NCBI RefSeq assembly: GCF_000341105.1
Contig: NZ_ANBB01000046.1
Span: forward strand, 101,661-165,660
Length of the DNA stretch: 64,000 nt
Origin: Nocardiopsis potens DSM 45234
GTDB lineage: Bacteria > Actinomycetota > Actinomycetes > Streptosporangiales > Streptosporangiaceae
Direction: 5' to 3'
Of the stretch, positions 27,022 to 36,835 are shown piece after piece. How positions within the stretch are numbered: position 1 is the first letter of the stretch; every line of letters starts with the position of its first letter. Under the pieces are notes generated by a model, which was not told where the DNA came from, searched no databases, and was given only the letters and a program-made list of their open reading frames with translations. The translations under genes were made by a program, and so were the position numbers.

Positions 27022-27052
27022 ACTGTAGCCCCGGTCACAGTGTGGTTGTCAA
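27022..27052 (-). promoter_or_regulatory. Candidate promoter of the uraD-uraH operon
   Basis: Leftward TTGACA (27052-27047) and TACAGT (27027-27022), 19 bases apart. Both hexamers are good although the spacing is long. Confidence 0.5.
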
Positions 27053-27206
27053 CACCGGGCCGCAGATCGCCCCGCCGTCGAGCAGGACGAGCCGGGCAGG
27101 TGAGCGCCCCATATGTGAGTTTCTGTGAGCTAGATCCCACTGTCTACCCCTTTGCTCCTTATAGGGGGCGGAGGGGGTGCGGGCGGGGTGTCCGGCGGAG
27201 GGGTGG

Positions 27207-27235
27207 TTGACAAGCCGCGGTTCGCGACGCAGACT
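27207..27235 (+). promoter_or_regulatory. Candidate promoter of hyi
   Basis: TTGACA (27207-27212), 17-base spacer, CAGACT (27230-27235). The TTCCGC-type site at 27264 is about 20 bases downstream of the expected start. Confidence 0.45.
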
Positions 27236-27263
27236 CGCATCATTCCTTCAAGCGAAAAATAGA

Positions 27264-27279
27264 TTCCGCATCATGAAAT
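27264..27279. promoter_or_regulatory. Candidate AllR operator for hyi
   Basis: TTCCGCATCATGAAAT shares TCCGC, AT and AAA in register with GTCCGCTATATAAAAG at 16585. It lies in the hyi leader, 35 bases before the start codon. Confidence 0.4.
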
Positions 27280-27313
27280 TCACCGCCACCGACTCTGCTG
27301 AGGAGAGCACGCC

Positions 27314-28114
27314 ATGAGCCACTCGCTGCGCTACACGGTGAACTGCTCGCTGCTCTTTACCGAGCTGCCGCTGAACGAGCGCCCCGCCGCAGCCCGCAAG
27401 GCCGGGTTCGACGCGGTCGAGTTCTGGTGGCCGTTCGCCTCCCCGGTCCCCTCCGACACCGAGGTCGACGCCTTCGTCACCGCGATCTCCGACGCCGGGG
27501 TCGAGCTCACCGGGCTGAACTTCTTCGCCGGCGAGCTGCCCGGCCCGGACCGCGGGGTGCTCTCCCAGCCCTCCCGGGCCGGCGAGTTCCGCGACAACCT
27601 GGACGTCGTGGCCGGCATCGCCCGGCGCACCGGCACCAAGGCGTTCAACGCCCTCTACGGGCTGCGCCAGGACGGCGTCGACCCGGCCGAGCAGGACCGC
27701 GTCGCCCTGGAGAGCATCACCGCCGCCGCCGAGGCGGTCGCCCCGATCGGCGGCACCGTGCTCATCGAGCCGGTCAGCGGCTCCGACGCCTTCCCGATCA
27801 AGACCGCCGCCGACGGCCTGGCCGTCGTCGAGCGGGCCAAGGCCGCGGGCGCGGGCAACGTCGCGCTCCTCGCCGACTTCTTCCACCTCGCGGTCAACGG
27901 CGACGACGTCGCCGCGGTCGTCCGCGACCACGCCGCCGACTTCGGCCACATCCAGATCGCCGACGCCCCCGGGCGCGGCGAGCCGGGCACCGGCGACCTC
28001 CCGCTGCTCGACCTGCTCGAGGCCGCCCAGGCCGGCGGCTACGACGGGTTCGTCGGCCTGGAGTACAAGCCGACCGTGCCCACCGCGGAGAGCTTCGGCT
28101 GGCTCGGCCGCTGA
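27314..28114 (+). CDS. hyi: Hydroxypyruvate isomerase
   Basis: 266 residues, a TIM-barrel sugar-phosphate-isomerase-like protein. Family features are YTVNCSLLFTELPLNERPAAARKAGFDAVEFWWPF at the N-terminus, LTGLNFFAGELPGPDRGVLS, GTVLIEPVSG (metal Glu), LLADFFHL, HIQIADAPGRGEPGTGDL and VGLEYKP (catalytic Glu). It interconverts hydroxypyruvate and tartronate semialdehyde. GAGGAG lies eight bases before the ATG. First of a three-gene glyoxylate salvage run, divergent from uraD. Confidence 0.93.
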   Translation: MSHSLRYTVNCSLLFTELPLNERPAAARKAGFDAVEFWWPFASPVPSDTEVDAFVTAISDAGVELTGLNFFAGELPGPDRGVLSQPSRAGEFRDNLDVVAGIARRTGTKAFNALYGLRQDGVDPAEQDRVALESITAAAEAVAPIGGTVLIEPVSGSDAFPIKTAADGLAVVERAKAAGAGNVALLADFFHLAVNGDDVAAVVRDHAADFGHIQIADAPGRGEPGTGDLPLLDLLEAAQAGGYDGFVGLEYKPTVPTAESFGWLGR

Positions 28115-28164
28115 GCGGCCCGAGCGGCCCCCGAACCAGACCTCCCCAGGAAGGAACCAGCCAC

Positions 28165-29055
28165 ATGTCCGCCAAGCAGAACATCGCCTTCATCGGCCTC
28201 GGCATCATGGGCCTGCCCATGGCCGTCAACCTGGTCAAGGCCGGCTACCAGGTGACCGGCAACAACCTCACCCCGGAGCCCGCCCAGAAGCTCGCCGCGC
28301 AGGGCGGCAAGGCGGCCGACTCGATCGCCGAGGCGGTGGCCGGCGCCGACGTCGTCATCACCATGGTCCCGGACTCCCCGGACGTGGAGGGGGTCCTGCT
28401 CGGCGAGGACGGCGTCTACGCCAACGCCCCGGCCGGCGCGCTGGTGATCGACATGAGCACCATCCGCCCCGACGTCTCCCGCTCCCTCGCCGAGGAGGGC
28501 GCCCGCCGCGGCTTCCGCGTGCTCGACGCCCCGGTCAGCGGCGGCGAGGCCGGCGCCATCGAGGCGAAGCTGTCCATCATGGTCGGCGGCGCCCAGGCGG
28601 ACTTCGACGCCGCGCTGCCGGTCTTCGAGGTGCTGGGCACCACCCCGGTGCTGGTCGGCCCGTCCGGCGCCGGCCAGACCGTCAAGGCCGCCAACCAGCT
28701 CATCGTGGCCGGCAACATCCAGCTGGTCGCCGAGGCCCTGGTCTTCCTGGAGGCGCACGGCGTCGACACCGAGGCCGGCCTCAAGGTGCTCAACGGCGGC
28801 CTGGCCGGCAGCACCGTGCTGACCCGCAAGGGCGAGGGGATGCGGAACCGCTCCTTCGACCCCGGCTTCCGCATCGCGCTGCACGACAAGGACATGAAGA
28901 TCGTGACCACCGCGGCCCGCGAGGCCGGCGTGGCGATCCCGCTCGGCGCCCTGGTGGCCCAGTTCATCGGCGCGCTCAAGGCCCAGGGCCACGGCGGCCT
29001 GGACCACTCGGCGCTGCTGAAGATCGTCGAGCAGCTCTCCAGCCAGGAGAAGTGA
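28165..29055 (+). CDS. glxR: 2-Hydroxy-3-oxopropionate (tartronate semialdehyde) reductase
   Basis: 296 residues from the ATG at 28165; AGGAAGG is upstream. The Rossmann start is IAFIGLGIMGLPMAVNLVKAGY. The substrate-binding DAPVSGGEAGA and the catalytic lysine in GQTVKAANQLIVAGNI (about residue 172) mark the beta-hydroxyacid dehydrogenase family. It reduces tartronate semialdehyde to D-glycerate. It follows hyi by 50 bases, the order expected of the glycerate pathway. Confidence 0.94.
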   Translation: MSAKQNIAFIGLGIMGLPMAVNLVKAGYQVTGNNLTPEPAQKLAAQGGKAADSIAEAVAGADVVITMVPDSPDVEGVLLGEDGVYANAPAGALVIDMSTIRPDVSRSLAEEGARRGFRVLDAPVSGGEAGAIEAKLSIMVGGAQADFDAALPVFEVLGTTPVLVGPSGAGQTVKAANQLIVAGNIQLVAEALVFLEAHGVDTEAGLKVLNGGLAGSTVLTRKGEGMRNRSFDPGFRIALHDKDMKIVTTAAREAGVAIPLGALVAQFIGALKAQGHGGLDHSALLKIVEQLSSQEK

Positions 29056-29228
29056 GCGCGGGCGGAGCCGCTCGGAACGCTCCGGATTAGGGATCCCGCG
29101 GGCGGGACGGCCGAAGGCGGTCGCGGCTTAGCCGTGATACGCGCGTCCGCCTCGGGCCCGGGTGTTGGCCGCACCCGATGTCCCGCCTGCGGGCCCATGA
29201 CCCCCCTAGCACTGAAGGGTTCAAGCAA

Positions 29229-30947
29229 ATGGTACAGATGCCCGCGATGAACGCGGCCGTCGAGGTCATGAAGGACGAGGGCGTCACCACCGCCTTCGGC
29301 TGCCCCGGCGCCGCGATCCTGCCCCTCTACAAGGCCATGGAGCAGGTGGGGGGGATCGAGCACCTCACCGTCCGGCACGAGGAGGGCGCCACCCACATGG
29401 CCGACGGCTGGTCCCGCACCACCGGCAAGGTGGGCGTGGCGATCGGCACCTCCGGCCCGGCCGGCACCAACATGATCACCGGTCTGTACACCGCGATGGC
29501 CGACTCCATCCCGATCGTGTGCATCACCGGCCAGAACCGCACCGACCTGCTGGACAAGGAGGGCTTCCAGGCGGTCGACATCGTCTCCATCGCCAAGCCC
29601 GTCACCAAGTGGGCGGTGCAGATCAAGGAGGCCGGCAGCGCTCCGTGGATCTTCCGCGAGGCGTTCCGGATCGCCCAGGAGGGCCGCCCCGGCCCGGTGC
29701 TGATCGACATCCCGCTGGACGTCGCCCAGCAGGTCATCGAGTACGACCCGGCGATCGACGCGCCGCTGCAGCTCAACGAGGTGCGGCCGCACCTGCCGCG
29801 GGTCGAGCGCGCGCTGGACCTGCTGCTGGAGGCCGAGCGCCCGCTGATCCTGGCCGGCGGCGGCATCATCCTCGCCGAGGCCTCCGACGAGCTGGCCGAG
29901 CTGGCCGAGCTGCTGCGGGTCCCGGTCCAGGTCACCCTGATGGGCAAGGGCTCCTTCGACGAGGACTCCGAGCTGTTCGCGGGCATGACCGGCGTGCAGA
30001 CCTCGCAGCGCTACGGCAACGCCTCCTTCCTCGAGTCCGACCTGGTGCTCGCGGTCGGCGCCCGGTTCGCCGACCGGCACACCGGCAAGATCGACGTCTA
30101 CCGGGGCGAGCGCAAGTTCATCCACGTCGACATCGAGGCCACCCAGCTGGGCAAGGTCTTCGAGCCGGACCTGGGCATCGTCTCCGACGCCAGGCTGTTC
30201 CTGCGCGCGCTGATCGACGCCGCGAAGCGCCGCAAGGCCAAGGCCGACGTCGGCGCCTGGATCGAGCGGATCGGCGAGCTCAAGCGCACGCTGGGCCGCA
30301 AGGAGGACTTCGACTCCGTCCCGGTCAAGGCCCCGCGGGTCTACAAGGAGATCAACGAGGCCTTCGACGAGGACGCCTACTTCGTCACCGCGATCGGCCT
30401 CTACCAGATCTGGGGCGGCCAGCACCAGAAGGCCTACAAGCCGCGGCACTACCAGATCTGCGGCCAGGCCGGCCCGCTCGGCTGGGAGATCCCGGCGGCC
30501 ATCGGCGTGAAGAAGGCGCTGAAGGACACCGAGCCGGACGCCGAGGTCGTCGGCATCGTCGGCGACTACGGCTTCCAGTACATGGTCGAGGAGCTGGCGG
30601 TCGCGGCGCAGTACAACGTGCCGTTCGTGATCATCATGCTGAACAACGAGTACCTCGGCCTCATCCGCCAGGCCGAGATCCCGTTCGACATGAACTACCA
30701 GGTCGACATCCACTACGACGACTACGGCACGGACAACGTCAAGGTGATGGAGGCCTACGGCTGCTCCGGCCGCCGGGTCTTCGAGCCCGCCGAGATCCGC
30801 GACACGATCGAGTGGGCCCGCAAGGAGGCGCGTGCGACCTCCCGCCCGGTGCTCGTGGAGATCATGATCGAGCGCGAGGCGAACACGCCGCACGGTCCGG
30901 CGATCGACGCGGTGAAGGAGTTCGAGCCGGAGCCGGAGACCGCCTGA
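29229..30947 (+). CDS. gcl: Glyoxylate carboligase
   Basis: 572 residues from the ATG at 29229; GAAGGG is nine bases upstream, while an upstream in-frame start at 29178 lacks one. A ThDP enzyme with three domains: FGCPGAAILPLYKAM at the N-terminus, where the usual ThDP-activating glutamate position is hydrophobic as in known Gcl, the central FAD-type domain, and the C-terminal cofactor motif IVGDYGFQYMVEELAVAAQY...NN. It condenses two glyoxylates to tartronate semialdehyde and CO2, which GlxR or Hyi process. The 173-base gap from glxR shows no clear promoter or terminator. Confidence 0.95.
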   Translation: MVQMPAMNAAVEVMKDEGVTTAFGCPGAAILPLYKAMEQVGGIEHLTVRHEEGATHMADGWSRTTGKVGVAIGTSGPAGTNMITGLYTAMADSIPIVCITGQNRTDLLDKEGFQAVDIVSIAKPVTKWAVQIKEAGSAPWIFREAFRIAQEGRPGPVLIDIPLDVAQQVIEYDPAIDAPLQLNEVRPHLPRVERALDLLLEAERPLILAGGGIILAEASDELAELAELLRVPVQVTLMGKGSFDEDSELFAGMTGVQTSQRYGNASFLESDLVLAVGARFADRHTGKIDVYRGERKFIHVDIEATQLGKVFEPDLGIVSDARLFLRALIDAAKRRKAKADVGAWIERIGELKRTLGRKEDFDSVPVKAPRVYKEINEAFDEDAYFVTAIGLYQIWGGQHQKAYKPRHYQICGQAGPLGWEIPAAIGVKKALKDTEPDAEVVGIVGDYGFQYMVEELAVAAQYNVPFVIIMLNNEYLGLIRQAEIPFDMNYQVDIHYDDYGTDNVKVMEAYGCSGRRVFEPAEIRDTIEWARKEARATSRPVLVEIMIEREANTPHGPAIDAVKEFEPEPETA

Positions 30948-31020
30948 TCGGGCGGCACATGAACGGGGGAGCCGCGCCGGCGCCGCAAGGCCCGGCCGGA
31001 CTCCCCGCACCGGGCGCAAC

Positions 31021-31101
31021 GGTGGCCACTTGGCCGGGCCACCGCTGCGGTCCGGGCCCCGCGGGGCGCATCGGTGGTCACTTGGCCGGACCACCGCTGC
31101 G
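31021..31101 (+). repeat. Two tandem 29-bp hairpin repeats with a compensatory change
   Basis: Copy 1 (31021-31049) is GGTGGCC, loop ACTTGGCCG, GGCCACC, then GCTGCG. Copy 2 (31073-31101) is GGTGGTC, the identical loop, GACCACC, then GCTGCG. The single difference in each arm keeps the pair (C:G becomes T:A). They stand between gcl and the leuA leader and may be terminators or a structured RNA. Confidence 0.8.
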
Positions 31102-31215
31102 CCCCGCACGCATGCCCGCGGGCCGGGCGGGCGGGAAGGAACCCGGGGGCGGGCGCGTTCCGGTTCCGCCGGGGGTTCCGCGGGGCCGGTGCGGTCCCGC
31201 GCTCGGGGAGTCTGC

Positions 31216-31231
31216 TAACGTGGCCCACGTT

Positions 31232-31232
<1 letters not shown>
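31216..31232. promoter_or_regulatory. 17-bp perfect palindrome overlapping the leader-peptide promoter
   Basis: TAACGTGG-C-CCACGTTA. TAACGT (31216-31221) is a good minus-ten whose expected start point is just before the leader ATG at 31232, so the leader would be nearly leaderless. A repressor or activator on this palindrome would control leuA. The regulator is not identified. Confidence 0.6.
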
Positions 31233-33093
<1,861 letters not shown>

Positions 33094-33136
33094 TCCGCGC
33101 GGAGCCGGCCGGCGGAGCACCGGCCGGCGGGCGCAC

Positions 33137-33169
33137 GGGGGCGCCGCCGACCACATCGGCGGCGCCCCC
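33137..33169. terminator. Bidirectional terminator leuA / arsR
   Basis: GGGGGCGCCGCCGA, loop CCACA, TCGGCGGCGCCCCC: a perfect 14-bp stem in the 78 bases between the convergent genes. Confidence 0.85.
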
Positions 33170-33171
33170 GG

Positions 33172-33465
33172 TCATGCGCGGCCGCCGGACTCCGACTCCT
33201 CGGACAGGAGCTCCAGCAGACCGGGCAGGCGGCGCTCGATGTCCTGCCTGGGCAGCGAGACGGCGCTCCCGTTGCCGTGGTCGCGCTGCACGATCAGCCC
33301 CGCCTCGCGCAGCACCCGGAAGTGGTGCGTGCGCGCGGCCTTCTTCACCGGCAGGTCGAACGAGCCGCAGGCGCGCTCCCGGTCCTCGGGGTCGGCGGCG
33401 AGTTCGGCCACCACCCGGCGGCGGGAGTCGTCGGCCAGTGCGCGGAACACCTTGCCCAGATCCAT
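33172..33465 (-). CDS. ArsR-family transcriptional regulator
   Basis: 97 residues, a single winged helix. DLGKVFRALADDSRRRVVAELAADP starts the domain. The recognition helix is in DLPVKKAARTHHFRVLREAGLI (about residues 37-58) and the wing follows (VQRDHGNGSAVSLP). Only one cysteine is present, so a metal-thiolate sensor site of the ArsR/SmtB type is not obvious; it may sense something else. GGAG is six bases before the ATG. It is divergent from the ABM-domain gene and probably controls it through the AGGTA repeats between them. Confidence 0.85.
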   Translation of the reverse strand: MDLGKVFRALADDSRRRVVAELAADPEDRERACGSFDLPVKKAARTHHFRVLREAGLIVQRDHGNGSAVSLPRQDIERRLPGLLELLSEESESGGRA

Positions 33466-33476
33466 GGCTCACTCCT

Positions 33477-33498
33477 AGGTACGGTTTGCATCATACCT
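33477..33498. promoter_or_regulatory. Candidate operator of the ArsR-type regulator
   Basis: AGGTA (33477-33481) and TACCT (33494-33498) are inverted 12 bases apart, and AGGTATGG recurs at 33520 next to the divergent start codon. The spacing and placement suit a small dimeric repressor. Confidence 0.4.
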
Positions 33499-33522
33499 TG
33501 CCGGCGGCTACCGTCGGCAGGT

Positions 33523-33849
33523 ATGGAAATCGTCGTACCTGATGGGGGCGGGCCGGTCGGCATCTACGGCTTCGCCCGGCCGAAGCCCGAGCGCGCCGAC
33601 GAGCTGGAGCGGCTGCTGCTGTCGTTCGTGGAGCCGACCAGGGCCGAGCCCGGCTCGATGCAGTACCAGGTCCACCGGGACGCGGCCGATCCCGGCACGT
33701 TCGTGTTCTACGAACTGTGGCGGTCGGCCGACGACCTGCGCGCGCATCTCGCGCGTCCCGAACTCGCGCACTTCCAGCGACACCGCATGGACTACCTGCG
33801 AGAAGACCTGGAGATCCACTGGCTCACGCCGCTCAGCGCGACCCCCTGA
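33523..33849 (+). CDS. ABM-domain (antibiotic biosynthesis monooxygenase-like) protein
   Basis: 108 residues, a single dimeric alpha-beta barrel domain. Typical parts are GIYGFARPKPERADELERLLLSF, EPGSMQYQVHRDAADPGTFVFYELWRS and LARPELAHFQRHRMDYL. Such proteins degrade quinones or haem or act as small oxygenases; the reaction here is unknown. The divergent ArsR-type gene suggests inducible expression, perhaps by a toxic organic or redox compound. Confidence 0.85.
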   Translation: MEIVVPDGGGPVGIYGFARPKPERADELERLLLSFVEPTRAEPGSMQYQVHRDAADPGTFVFYELWRSADDLRAHLARPELAHFQRHRMDYLREDLEIHWLTPLSATP

Positions 33850-33948
33850 CCCCGGGGCCGGCGCATCCGCGCCGGTACGCCGGACGGAGCGGCCGGCCCC
33901 GGCCGGGCGCCCGTCGCGGGCGCCGGTCCCCGGCGAACCGCGCCGCCG

Positions 33949-34752
33949 TCACTCGTAGCCGAAGTTCTGCGTCCAGTGCGCGTCGGCCTCGCCGACGCCG
34001 ATCGAGACGAAGTCGCAGTTGAGGATGTTGGCGCGGTGGCCCTCGCTGTTCATCCAGCCCTCCATCACCGCCTCCGGGGAGGAGTAGCCGGCGGCCACGT
34101 TCTCCCCGCCCCAGGCGGAGTAGCCGGCCTCCTGGGCGCGCTCGCCGGGACCGATGCCCTCGGGGGTGTGGTGCGACATGTAGTCGCGGTCTGCCATGTC
34201 CCGGCTGTGCTTCTCCGAGGCGGCGGTGAGCCGGGAGTCGACGCCGACCGGGCCGCAGCCGGCCTCCGCGCGCTCCTCGTTGACCAGCGCGACGACGCCG
34301 CCGCCCTGGCCGGACCCGGAGTCCGACGAGGAGCCGCCCCCGCCGCCCCCGTCCGCGGAGCCGCCGTCCGGTTCGGAGCCGGACCCGTCCTCCTCGGGGC
34401 TCTCGGGCTCTTCGGAGGCGGAGACGGAGCCCTGCGCCTCGCCGCTCCCGGCGGAGCCGCCGCGCCCGCCCTGCTCCGCGCCGTCGCCGCCGCTCTCGTC
34501 CGCAGGGTCGGCGGGCGCCTCGGAGGCGCCGTCGAAGAAGTCGCCGGCGGCCGGGGGCAGCGCCGCGTCCGGGGTGATCCGCCCCGGGTCGGCGGAGAGG
34601 GCGCCGCCGCCCTCGGACAGGTCGGCCAGGACCAGCGCGCCGGCGGTGCCCAGGCCGACGGGGAGGGCGAGCGCCGCGGCGATGAGCGCGCTCCTGCCGC
34701 GGCGCGGCGGCCGGGGTTCGCGGTGCCGGTGCCTTCGACGTCCTCGTCCCAT
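33949..34752 (-). CDS. Membrane-anchored CAP/SCP-domain protein
   Basis: 267 residues from the ATG at 34752; GGAG is seven bases upstream. A basic start (MGRGRRRHRHREPRPPRRGR) leads into a membrane or signal helix (SALIAAALALPVGLGTAGALVLA, about 21-43). A Ser/Gly/Glu/Asp-rich linker of about 100 residues follows, then the CAP domain (about 150-267) with VVALVNEERAEAGCGPV, HSRDMADRDYMSHHTPEG and GENVAAGYSSPEAVMEGWMNSEGHRANILNCDFVSIGVG. CAP proteins are secreted; bacterial roles are poorly known. The two cysteines in the domain could pair outside the cell. Confidence 0.88.
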   Translation of the reverse strand: MGRGRRRHRHREPRPPRRGRSALIAAALALPVGLGTAGALVLADLSEGGGALSADPGRITPDAALPPAAGDFFDGASEAPADPADESGGDGAEQGGRGGSAGSGEAQGSVSASEEPESPEEDGSGSEPDGGSADGGGGGGSSSDSGSGQGGGVVALVNEERAEAGCGPVGVDSRLTAASEKHSRDMADRDYMSHHTPEGIGPGERAQEAGYSAWGGENVAAGYSSPEAVMEGWMNSEGHRANILNCDFVSIGVGEADAHWTQNFGYE

Positions 34753-34900
34753 GAGAGGTCTCCAGGGGTCTGGTGGATCAGCGGGGTGTGCGTGATCGTA
34801 GAGCAATGTAGGGCAATATGCTCGCTTTGCCGACCTTCTCGGGAGATGTGCCAGTTCAGCGGGGTGCGGGCGCCGGTCGCCCGCTGTCGGCGGGATCCGG

Positions 34901-34906
34901 GACAAT
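34901..34906 (+). promoter_or_regulatory. Minus-ten box of a leaderless recO transcript
   Basis: GACAAT ends six bases before the recO GTG and no ribosome site is present. The same GACAATGGC context and spacing recur before the gene at 46379. Confidence 0.5.
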
Positions 34907-34912
34907 GGCGGG

Positions 34913-35659
34913 GTGAGCCTCTACCGCGACGAAGGCGTCGTCCTGCGCACCCAGAAGCTGGGCGAGGCGGACCGCATCGTGACCCTGCTGACCCGGCGCA
35001 CCGGACTGGTGCGCGCGGTCGGCAAGGGCGTGCGCCGCACCAAGTCGCGGTTCGGCGCCCGCCTGGAGCCCTTCACCCACATCGACGTGCAGCTCTACAC
35101 CGGCCGCACGCTGGACGTCATCACCCAGGCCGAGACGGTGCGCGCCTACGGCGAACCGATCGTCGCCGACTACGCCCGCTACACCGCGGCGACCGCCATG
35201 CTGGAGACCGCGGAGAAGATCGTCGCGGTGGAGAAGGACCCGGCGCTCCGCCAGTTCCTGCTGCTCATCGGGGCGCTGCGCACCCTGGGCGAGGGCGGGC
35301 ACGCGCCCCGGCTGGTGCTCGACGCCTTCCTGCTGCGCTCGCTGGCGGTGGCCGGGTACGCGCCCGCGCTGGAGGAGTGCGCCCGCTGCGGGGCCCGGAG
35401 CGGGCTGCGCGGCTTCGCGGTGCACGCCGGCGGGGCGGTCTGCTCGGTCTGCCGGCCGCACGGGGCGGTGAACCCCGCCCCGGAGTCGGTGCGGCTGATG
35501 GGCGCGCTGCTCGGCGGGGACTGGGCGGCCGCCGACGCCAGCGAGGAGCGGCACCGCTCCGAATGCAGCGGCCTGGTCGCCGCCTACCTCCAGTGGCACC
35601 TGGAGAACGGCATCCGCTCGCTGCGCCTGGTGGAGCGCTCGGCCCCCACCCCCCGTTGA
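34913..35659 (+). CDS. recO: DNA repair protein RecO
   Basis: 248 residues from the GTG at 34913. The N-terminal OB-fold begins SLYRDEGVVLRTQKLGEADRIVTLLTRR, followed by GVRRTKSRFGARLEPF. The zinc site is CARCGARSGLRGF with CSVCRPHG. RecO loads RecA with RecR on SSB-coated gaps and anneals strands. The stop codon lies inside the left arm of the palindrome at 35654-35741. Followed by uppS, the common actinobacterial order. Confidence 0.95.
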   Translation: MSLYRDEGVVLRTQKLGEADRIVTLLTRRTGLVRAVGKGVRRTKSRFGARLEPFTHIDVQLYTGRTLDVITQAETVRAYGEPIVADYARYTAATAMLETAEKIVAVEKDPALRQFLLLIGALRTLGEGGHAPRLVLDAFLLRSLAVAGYAPALEECARCGARSGLRGFAVHAGGAVCSVCRPHGAVNPAPESVRLMGALLGGDWAAADASEERHRSECSGLVAAYLQWHLENGIRSLRLVERSAPTPR

Positions 35660-35741
35660 TCTTGGAGTTATCGACCGGTCTGGGAGCGCTCATCGGTACA
35701 GGTCCGCGGGCCGGGGCCGGTCGATAACTCCAAGATCAACG
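35654..35741. repeat. Palindromic element at the recO stop codon
   Basis: Perfect 25-base arms (35654-35678 and 35717-35741) starting CGTTGATCTTGGAGTT, with a 38-base centre that contains GAGCGCTC. It matches the element after era in its outer 16 bases (13 identical) and in the central octamer. It supplies the recO stop codon and probably terminates transcription. Confidence 0.85.
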
Positions 35742-35983
35742 GCTCCCTGGGGGGCGCCCTCGGCGGGGGAGAGGGGCACCGGGTGCGGTATCGTGCGAGC
35801 ACCGCCCCGAGGCCGCGGGCGGCGGCTCCGAACCGGTGCCGGCGCGGCCCGGAGGGCACGCGGCCGCCGGGCGCCCCCGGCGGAGCCGCCCGGTTCCGGG
35901 GGCGCGGCCCCTTCCGGAACCGATGGCCGTTCCGGCGACCGACATCCCAGCCATCGAGGGCCGCCGTCCCGGGAGGAAGCCAA
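35742..35983. other. Leader region of uppS
   Basis: Intergenic stretch after the palindrome. TATCGT at 35788-35793 could be a minus-ten for uppS. No gene is supported; open frames here are GC artefacts. Confidence 0.4.
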
Positions 35984-36835
35984 GTGAGCCTTTTCACGTC
36001 CGGTTCCGGTCGCGGTTACGCCGCGCCTTCGCCGCACCCGAGCGGGGCGCGCCCGCCGGAGCTGCCCAAGGCGCTGGTGCCCAAGCACGTCGCGATCGTC
36101 ATGGACGGGAACGGCCGCTGGGCCAAGCAGCGCGGCCTGCCCCGCACCGAGGGGCACAAGGCGGGGGAGGCGTCGCTGTTCGACGTCATCGAGGGCGCCC
36201 TGGAGCTGGGCATCCCCAACCTCTCGGCCTACGCCTTCTCCACCGAGAACTGGAAGCGCTCCCCGGAGGAGGTCCGCTTCCTGATGGGCTTCAACCGGGA
36301 CGTGATCCGGCGCCGCCGCGACGAGCTGAACGCGATGGGCGTCCGGGTGCGCTGGGCCGGGCGGCGCGGCCGGCTGTGGAAGAGCGTCATCTCCGAGCTG
36401 CAGGACGCCGAGGAGATGACCAAGGACAACACCGCGCTCACCCTGCAGTTCTGCGTCAACTACGGGGGCCGCGCGGAGATCGCCGACGCCGCCGCCCGGC
36501 TGGCCGAGGACGTCGCCCAGGGCCGGATCGACCCGTCCAAGGTGAACGAGGACGCGCTCTCTTCCCGGCTGTACGCCGCCGACGTCCCCGACGTCGACCT
36601 GTTCGTCCGCTCCTCCGGCGAGCAGCGGTTCTCCAACTTCCTGCTCTGGCAGTCGGCCTACGCCGAGTTCGTCTTCCTGGACACCCTCTGGCCCGACTTC
36701 GACCGGCGGCACCTCTGGCACGCCTGCGAGATCTACGCCTCCCGGGACCGCCGCTACGGCGGGGCCGTGCCCAACCCGGTCCCGGCCGACCCGGCGCCCG
36801 GCACCGCGCCCGCGGCCCCGGAGGAGCGGGCATGA
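35984..36835 (+). CDS. uppS: Isoprenyl transferase (undecaprenyl diphosphate synthase type)
   Basis: 283 residues from the GTG at 35984, with GGAGG seven bases upstream. The cis-prenyltransferase motifs are [27 protein letters not shown] (catalytic Asp in MDGNG, about residue 40), [51 protein letters not shown] and [10 protein letters not shown]. It makes the Z-polyprenyl lipid carrier for cell-wall polymers, including those assembled by the TagF-type enzyme further on. The stop overlaps the next ATG (ATGA). Confidence 0.95.
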   Translation: MSLFTSGSGRGYAAPSPHPSGARPPELPKALVPKHVAIVMDGNGRWAKQRGLPRTEGHKAGEASLFDVIEGALELGIPNLSAYAFSTENWKRSPEEVRFLMGFNRDVIRRRRDELNAMGVRVRWAGRRGRLWKSVISELQDAEEMTKDNTALTLQFCVNYGGRAEIADAAARLAEDVAQGRIDPSKVNEDALSSRLYAADVPDVDLFVRSSGEQRFSNFLLWQSAYAEFVFLDTLWPDFDRRHLWHACEIYASRDRRYGGAVPNPVPADPAPGTAPAAPEERA

